Source: Fusobacteriaceae bacterium (GTDB lineage: Bacteria > Fusobacteriota > Fusobacteriia > Fusobacteriales > Fusobacteriaceae). From it: a DNA stretch of 64,000 bases. Below, one piece after another: positions 59,655 to 64,000 of the stretch; position 1 is the first letter of the stretch, and each line of letters begins with the position of its first letter. The stretch spans positions 1 to 64,000 of the forward strand of contig JAISTB010000034.1 of NCBI GenBank assembly GCA_031272775.1, read 5' to 3'. The notes below the pieces were generated by a model, which saw only the letters and a program-made list of their open reading frames with translations, made no database searches and was not told the origin of the DNA. A program made the position numbers and the translations under genes.

Positions 59655-60893
59655 TTATCCGATTCTCTTACAATCCGTGACATCTCCTGCGGCGATCATG
59701 GCTTCGACCTGCTCAGTGCTGTAACCCATGGCGCTCAGCACAGTTCTGGTATCTTCACCCAAGAATCTTGCCCGCTCATACGGAGGCAATTCTGTTTCCG
59801 TAAAAGAGACGGGAGGTCTGACCATCGTCCTTTTGTTCCCGTTCGGGAATTCTACTTTTGTCAGAATATCCGCTTCCCATGCCTGTTTGTCATTCAACAG
59901 CTGATTCCAGGTCTGACAAACGGCGTAGGGCAGATCCGCCTTTTTCATGAGATTCTCCACTTCCTCAAGGGTTCTCTTCCCGACTTCGTCGTGAAGGAGA
60001 TCATAAAATTCATCCAAATGGCTCTGCAAATTGGTCTGCGGGAAAAAGCGCTCATCGTTTAACAAATCCTGTCTGCCCAATGCTTCCATAAAGATCGGAT
60101 AATAGAAATCATATCTCGTCATGCCGAATTGCACCCATTTTCCATCCTTTGTCTTATGCGCCACCTGAAATTGATTCGCGAAGCCCCTTCTGCTGATCGG
60201 CCATTGCGTGGAAACATCTCCATACTGATTGCATTGCAGGTAAAGCGCCACGTCCCATACGCCGGCATGAAAGAGACTGGCGATGACCTGATCGCCTTTT
60301 CCGGTCTCTCTTGCTCGATACAATGCCGCCAATATTCCGCTGGCCAGATACAACGAAACCTGATGATCGCCAAATCCGGCTACAGGCAACATGGGAGAAG
60401 AATCAGTATCATACATGGCCCCCATAATCCCTGCGCGGGCAAAGAATGCGGTGTAGTCGAAACCAGGCAAATCTTTGTCCGGTCCTTTTTCACCATATCC
60501 GCTGACCAAACCCATGACCAACTTGGGATATTTTTTCTTCAGTGTATCGTAGTCCAATCCCGCTCTCTTCAACGCTGGTTGACGCCAGTTTGTGATAAAC
60601 ACATCGCTTTGGCTGATCAGATCCTCCAGAATTTTTCTGCCCTTTTCTGATTTTGTATTCAGCGTGATGCATTTTTTTCCGGTATTTTCCAGACAAAAGG
60701 ACGTATCTTCCTGATCACCAAATGGGCGCCCTTCATTAACCGCAGTATACCGAAGCGGGTCGCCCGCCGGCGCCTCCACTTTTATAACTTCCGCTCCTAG
60801 GTCCGATAAAAATCTTGCACAGCAGGGGCCTGCAATAAATGTCGCCAATTCTACTACTTTGATTCCTTCCAATGCACGTTTACACTCACTCAT
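59655..60893 (-). CDS. hadA: 2-hydroxyacyl-CoA transferase, CaiB/BaiF family (HadA/FldA-like)
   Basis: Encodes 412 residues. Family III CoA-transferases move CoA between an enoyl-CoA product and a 2-hydroxy acid. The catalytic aspartate is D146 in DLPGFDYTAF. As recalled, the blocks APAGDPLRYTAVNEGRPF, LNTKSEKGRKIL and GYGEKGPDKDLPGFDYTAFF match the phenyllactate CoA-transferase FldA closely, more than carnitine CoA-transferase. The start has GAGGTGA 6 bases upstream. The dehydratase genes 1.2 kb upstream complete the cycle. An aromatic or branched-chain substrate is expected. Confidence 0.88.
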   Translation of the reverse strand: MSECKRALEGIKVVELATFIAGPCCARFLSDLGAEVIKVEAPAGDPLRYTAVNEGRPFGDQEDTSFCLENTGKKCITLNTKSEKGRKILEDLISQSDVFITNWRQPALKRAGLDYDTLKKKYPKLVMGLVSGYGEKGPDKDLPGFDYTAFFARAGIMGAMYDTDSSPMLPVAGFGDHQVSLYLASGILAALYRARETGKGDQVIASLFHAGVWDVALYLQCNQYGDVSTQWPISRRGFANQFQVAHKTKDGKWVQFGMTRYDFYYPIFMEALGRQDLLNDERFFPQTNLQSHLDEFYDLLHDEVGKRTLEEVENLMKKADLPYAVCQTWNQLLNDKQAWEADILTKVEFPNGNKRTMVRPPVSFTETELPPYERARFLGEDTRTVLSAMGYSTEQVEAMIAAGDVTDCKRIG

Positions 60894-60920
60894 TATTTAT
60901 CACCTCTTTATAATTAAAAC

Positions 60921-62057
60921 CTAAGCTTTGCTGGATTTGGTATCGCATTTTGTTACGACAAAATGAATAATATACGGTATCATGATAACCGGAAATGCCA
61001 ACCAGCCAAGAATTGAATACCCTTTGCTCACCAACGGAAGCAACCCGAATTGCGCTACCGAGAAACCGACAATACTCAAAATTGCGGTCGTGATGATTAC
61101 TTTGGAATCGGGTTTGGCGTTGGGATCATAGTTTTCATCAATCATCTTACAAACGCGAGTCGTTCCGGCCGCAACCATATTGACCGCTGTGGATACTGCT
61201 CCGAGAATGATCAGAATCGAAATGACCGGTTTCAGAACACTGCCTCCGACGCCTTGATTTACCAACAAAAGCACTGGCAAAGCCGTCGTCTTATATTCCG
61301 GCAAGCCGATAATCGCCAGCAATCCCAAAGTAGAAAGAAAGATCATCAGACTGTTTACGACAAATCCCAGGAAAAATGTGAACCAGGCGTCTTTCGGCTC
61401 TACCAGAACGCTGCAATGTTGTGAATGAATTGCCGGAGAAGAAGCGATCTGGAAAGCCGCATACACGATCATGCTCCAGATGGCAGGCCACGCAGGTTTG
61501 CTTTCAGCGGATAAAACGCTGATATTTGATGTGATGCTTCCCCACAAAGTCACAATGTTGGGAATGAATACCACCAACAAACCCGCTACGATAAGCACGG
61601 AAAGGAGAACTGCCACGCGTCGGACAATGGCCGTACCGTAAATGGCTACGAAAAAGATGAAGAGACCTACAACCGCCGTGCAGGCAAGATAGGGAATGCC
61701 GGTCAAGGCAGAAAGCGTGGCGCCTCCTGTGGAGAACGCTACGGCCGGAACCACCAGCAGAACAAACACATAGACCAGTTCAAACAAGAAAGAAAATACC
61801 GGTGAATATTTGCCGTAAAAACTCTTGTTGAAGCTGCGATAGTCATAAGTGTTATGCTTTCTCCCATAATATGCGATATAGGCGTTGTATACGGCACAGA
61901 TCGCCTGCGCCCCGATGCAGGTAAATAGACATAAAATTCCGTAGTTGATAAAATAGCTTTTCAGTTGGGCTCCGGACGCAAATCCACCGCCAAATTGCGT
62001 TGTAAACCAAACGAAAGTAATCCCGAATGCCGCTGACCATTTGGTACTCTTTTCCAT
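60921..62057 (-). CDS. YkvI-family membrane transporter
   Basis: Encodes 378 residues with about ten hydrophobic helices. The start FGITFVWFTTQFGGGFASGAQ is the YkvI family opening, resembling LeuT-fold amino-acid carriers with an unwound first helix. AGGAGG lies 7 bases before the ATG. Placed between the dehydratase and the CoA-transferase genes, it most plausibly imports the amino acid or 2-hydroxy acid that the cluster reduces. YkvI function has not been established experimentally as far as I know. Confidence 0.82.
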   Translation of the reverse strand: MEKSTKWSAAFGITFVWFTTQFGGGFASGAQLKSYFINYGILCLFTCIGAQAICAVYNAYIAYYGRKHNTYDYRSFNKSFYGKYSPVFSFLFELVYVFVLLVVPAVAFSTGGATLSALTGIPYLACTAVVGLFIFFVAIYGTAIVRRVAVLLSVLIVAGLLVVFIPNIVTLWGSITSNISVLSAESKPAWPAIWSMIVYAAFQIASSPAIHSQHCSVLVEPKDAWFTFFLGFVVNSLMIFLSTLGLLAIIGLPEYKTTALPVLLLVNQGVGGSVLKPVISILIILGAVSTAVNMVAAGTTRVCKMIDENYDPNAKPDSKVIITTAILSIVGFSVAQFGLLPLVSKGYSILGWLAFPVIMIPYIIHFVVTKCDTKSSKA

Positions 62058-62123
62058 TTTTCATCCTCCTTGATATTGTCTTGACTGAAAATACAGTGTA
62101 ATCATTATTGATACTATCGTATT

Positions 62124-63257
62124 CTATTGCGGACTCTGTTTCGAAAGAATCGTCTGCACAGTTTCCAATATTGTTCTTGCTTGTTCATAGTTCACCATTT
62201 GCCGGTCAACTTCGATGAGCGTTGATAATATGTTTGCCTCTTCACAGGCTTTTTTGATCAACGGATAATCGAATTCCTCGGGGTCGCAAAATTTAGTCAG
62301 AATGACAATTACGGCTTGGGCTTTTGTCGCTTTGGCTTTTGAGACAATCGTGGCAATTCGTTCCTTCTTGGCATCGTAGAGGACAGAACAGTTATTCATA
62401 TCGGCAAATTTCTTTGCCAAGCGGTCAAGGCCGGTCTCGCCGTCAACCGCATCTTGCTGGTATTGCCTGCTTTCAGCTGCCACGTCGTCCGCGACGATTT
62501 GCATATTATATACATCGAGGTAGCTCAGAAAATCCGGATTGTCCGCGAGTATACCCGAAGTCAAAACTCGTATTCTTCCCTTTTTCGGTTCATTTTCTTT
62601 CAAGGCCGCAATCAGCTTTTTTACCAGGAGCGTATGCTCTTCCTTTCTCATAAAATAAGCGCTCTTGAAAATATCGCTCCGCTGTACGGCGCTCACTTCT
62701 CCGTGAACGGCCAAAAGTTCCGCCAATTCTCTCATTACCTGGTTGTGTTCATTGTATACCGCAAGTGAAGCTATCAATTTTTCATCACTGAAAGTCTCGC
62801 CGGTCACCTTTTCCAAATCGTCGATGACCCGCTGATAGCCTGCTTTTGTAAATGCAATCCCGAAATCTGGTTTTCTGTTTTGCGGATATGTCATCGGGAT
62901 AAAAGGAATGTCGGGTACGGCATATTTCCAGTTTTGCCCCAGGGTTTTCAAGCTGTCGCAAAGACTGGGAATAATAATCGCAGAAACGCCTTTATAGCTA
63001 CCTTTAATGCCCAGTTCCAGAATGCTCTGAACGATCGAGCAGATAAAGGTCGGAAAGTATGTTTTTGCTTCCTGCAATTGCATGTCCGCGCCCCAGGCCC
63101 CCATTGGGACAAGGTCCATAGAGTGGACAATTTCTTCGGGCGTATAGACAGGAGCAACCAAAATGACTTTTTTCCCGGCGCCAAGATAATTATCCAACTG
63201 TTGCTTTGGATTTTGCGCCACTTTGCTGAATTCATCCAATATCACTTTCAGATTCAT
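62124..63257 (-). CDS. hadC: 2-hydroxyacyl-CoA dehydratase, beta subunit (HadC/FldC-like)
   Basis: Encodes 377 residues. With the alpha subunit it removes water from (R)-2-hydroxyacyl-CoA by a ketyl radical mechanism using [4Fe-4S] clusters. Candidate cluster cysteines are C73 (FICSIV), C100 (SLCDS) and C324 (KFCDPEEFDYP), matching the three Cys of this subunit. The ATG overlaps the stop codon of the alpha subunit (ATGA). An ATPase activator (HadI/FldI) is required in known systems but is not in the window. Confidence 0.9.
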   Translation of the reverse strand: MNLKVILDEFSKVAQNPKQQLDNYLGAGKKVILVAPVYTPEEIVHSMDLVPMGAWGADMQLQEAKTYFPTFICSIVQSILELGIKGSYKGVSAIIIPSLCDSLKTLGQNWKYAVPDIPFIPMTYPQNRKPDFGIAFTKAGYQRVIDDLEKVTGETFSDEKLIASLAVYNEHNQVMRELAELLAVHGEVSAVQRSDIFKSAYFMRKEEHTLLVKKLIAALKENEPKKGRIRVLTSGILADNPDFLSYLDVYNMQIVADDVAAESRQYQQDAVDGETGLDRLAKKFADMNNCSVLYDAKKERIATIVSKAKATKAQAVIVILTKFCDPEEFDYPLIKKACEEANILSTLIEVDRQMVNYEQARTILETVQTILSKQSPQ

Positions 63258-64000
63258 CTGGCCGCCTCCTTTTTTTGCTCCATGATTTCCATCAAACCTT
63301 GCACTCTGGTGTTGTACTGCGCTTCAGAAAAGTTCCTCGGATCCGCCTGATCACCGTCAAAGCTGACAACCGGGATTCCGCAGGCCGCACCGATTTGGCG
63401 GCTCATTTCCGCCATAAATCCGCTCCAAAGCTTGCAGGAACGATTTGTGTGCACAAGGAGACCCTCAACATGGTTTTCTTTACAGAGTTTGATCCGCTTA
63501 TCCCTCGAAAGTTCCAAATTAATAGCGTTCGGAACCTTGGAGTAGGCGGCGCACATACCGTCAAAATCATCATAGATAAACCCGAAAGCGTCGGCATAAA
63601 TTGTTGTGACCATGTTGATGCCTCTGTCTTTCAATCCTGTAGCCGTGGCGCGTAACCAGGGCCAGCAGGCGATGCCCTCAAACATAATGCGGTATTTTTC
63701 TTCGCCGCGAAATGTCGAGACGCCTTTTTCATGATTTTCCTTATACTCTTTCAGCAAAGTTTCCATGGCGTCGACCGCTTCGTCTTTACCGCGGGCGGTA
63801 ACCATAACCGCCATATGGTTCAGGAGATCAAAACCGTTGAAGGGGGATGGCGTGTAGCATGCGCAGGATGTGGCGTCAAGCCAGGCGCGACTTGTTCTCC
63901 CCGAGCGTTCTTTCACTTTCTTGAAGTTTTCATCATCCCATTTTTTTCCTGTCAATTCTTCCAGTTGATGGATCGCGGCCCAAAACTGCTCTCGTACATA
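63254..64000 (-). CDS. hadB: 2-hydroxyacyl-CoA dehydratase, alpha subunit (HadB/FldB-like), 5' end outside window
   Basis: The frame is open to the right edge, giving the C-terminal 248 residues of a protein normally about 400 long; an internal TTG should not be taken as the start. Landmarks are the cysteine-containing DATSCACYTPSPFNGFDLL, the cluster cysteine in HTNRSCKLWSGF, and the final AACGIPVVSFDGDQADPRNFSEAQ block typical of dehydratase subunits. The stop overlaps the hadC start by 4 bases. An activator and a 2-hydroxyacid dehydrogenase might lie just beyond the edge. Confidence 0.9.
   Translation of the reverse strand, partial: YVREQFWAAIHQLEELTGKKWDDENFKKVKERSGRTSRAWLDATSCACYTPSPFNGFDLLNHMAVMVTARGKDEAVDAMETLLKEYKENHEKGVSTFRGEEKYRIMFEGIACWPWLRATATGLKDRGINMVTTIYADAFGFIYDDFDGMCAAYSKVPNAINLELSRDKRIKLCKENHVEGLLVHTNRSCKLWSGFMAEMSRQIGAACGIPVVSFDGDQADPRNFSEAQYNTRVQGLMEIMEQKKEAAR

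Noticed and set aside
1-64000. CRISPR arrays, insertion sequences, tRNA or rRNA genes
   Set aside because: No regularly spaced repeats, transposase motifs, tRNA cloverleaf or rRNA conserved segments were recognised on either strand.

Overview
The window looks like chromosomal DNA from a diderm (outer-membrane) anaerobe with fermentative metabolism. The outer membrane is shown by a complete lipid A block: lpxC-fabZ-lpxA-lpxI-lpxB followed by an MsbA-type flippase. Anaerobic amino-acid fermentation is shown by a reductive Stickland-type cluster: CoA-transferase, oxygen-sensitive 2-hydroxyacyl-CoA dehydratase, acyl-CoA dehydrogenase and a ferredoxin-domain EtfA with EtfB. The use of LpxI, a short Alu-less SRP RNA and MORN-like repeat proteins fit a Fusobacteriota-like organism. 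The base composition looks too GC-rich for familiar fusobacteria, and Synergistota or Negativicutes relatives cannot be excluded without a tree. No tRNA, rRNA, CRISPR array or insertion sequence was recognised.

Layout. 1-6757 (+): 3' end of tuf, a small exported protein, a 684-residue unrecognised coiled-coil protein, and a TRAP transporter (dctP-dctQ-dctM) with a DUF6282-like hydrolase. 6824-14265 (-): one apparent operon of six genes. It starts with a full-length HsdR-like protein whose nuclease and helicase motifs are all eroded, then a small membrane protein, plsY, gpsA, a sigma-70 factor and dnaN. 14508-15797 (-): a D-Ala-D-Ala carboxypeptidase. 15952-25529 (-): a catabolic operon with acylating-type aldehyde dehydrogenase, tctCBA transporter, AroQ-like dehydratase, ThDP enzyme, AroE-like dehydrogenase, TIM-barrel isomerase/dehydratase and HMG-CoA-lyase-like enzyme, with a divergent LysR gene. 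26764-29443 (-): nifU/nifS and a membrane-anchored MORN-like protein.

29550-42266 (-): hslU, rdgB, rph, msbA, lpxB, lpxI, lpxA, fabZ, lpxC and a PcrA/UvrD helicase, then the SRP RNA gene (40428-40538) with its own consensus promoter, and an AsmA/TIGR03545-like membrane protein. 42453-52805 (+): pssA; a keto-deoxy-sugar module (KDPG aldolase, two KDG-kinase-like proteins, a YhcH protein); then nadK, recN, a tyrosine-recombinase-like protein lacking catalytic residues, era and an ABC exporter.

52807-54909 is a small accessory patch: a 3-hydroxyacyl-CoA dehydrogenase, an internally deleted asparaginase II remnant that still has its promoter and ribosome site, a ribbon-helix-helix antitoxin whose RelE/ParE-type toxin survives only as its C-terminal half, and a small orphan ORF. 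55044-64000 (-) is the Stickland cluster, interrupted by a YkvI-family and an MFS transporter; its first visible gene runs off the right edge.

The best candidate for something undescribed is the catalytically dead HsdR-like gene. It has no hsdM or hsdS beside it and heads a housekeeping operon for phospholipid synthesis, sigma factor and sliding clamp, behind a promoter overlapped by a perfect inverted repeat. A second degenerate DNA enzyme, the XerC-like protein between recN and era, and the possible anaerobic quinate/cyclitol operon are next in interest.
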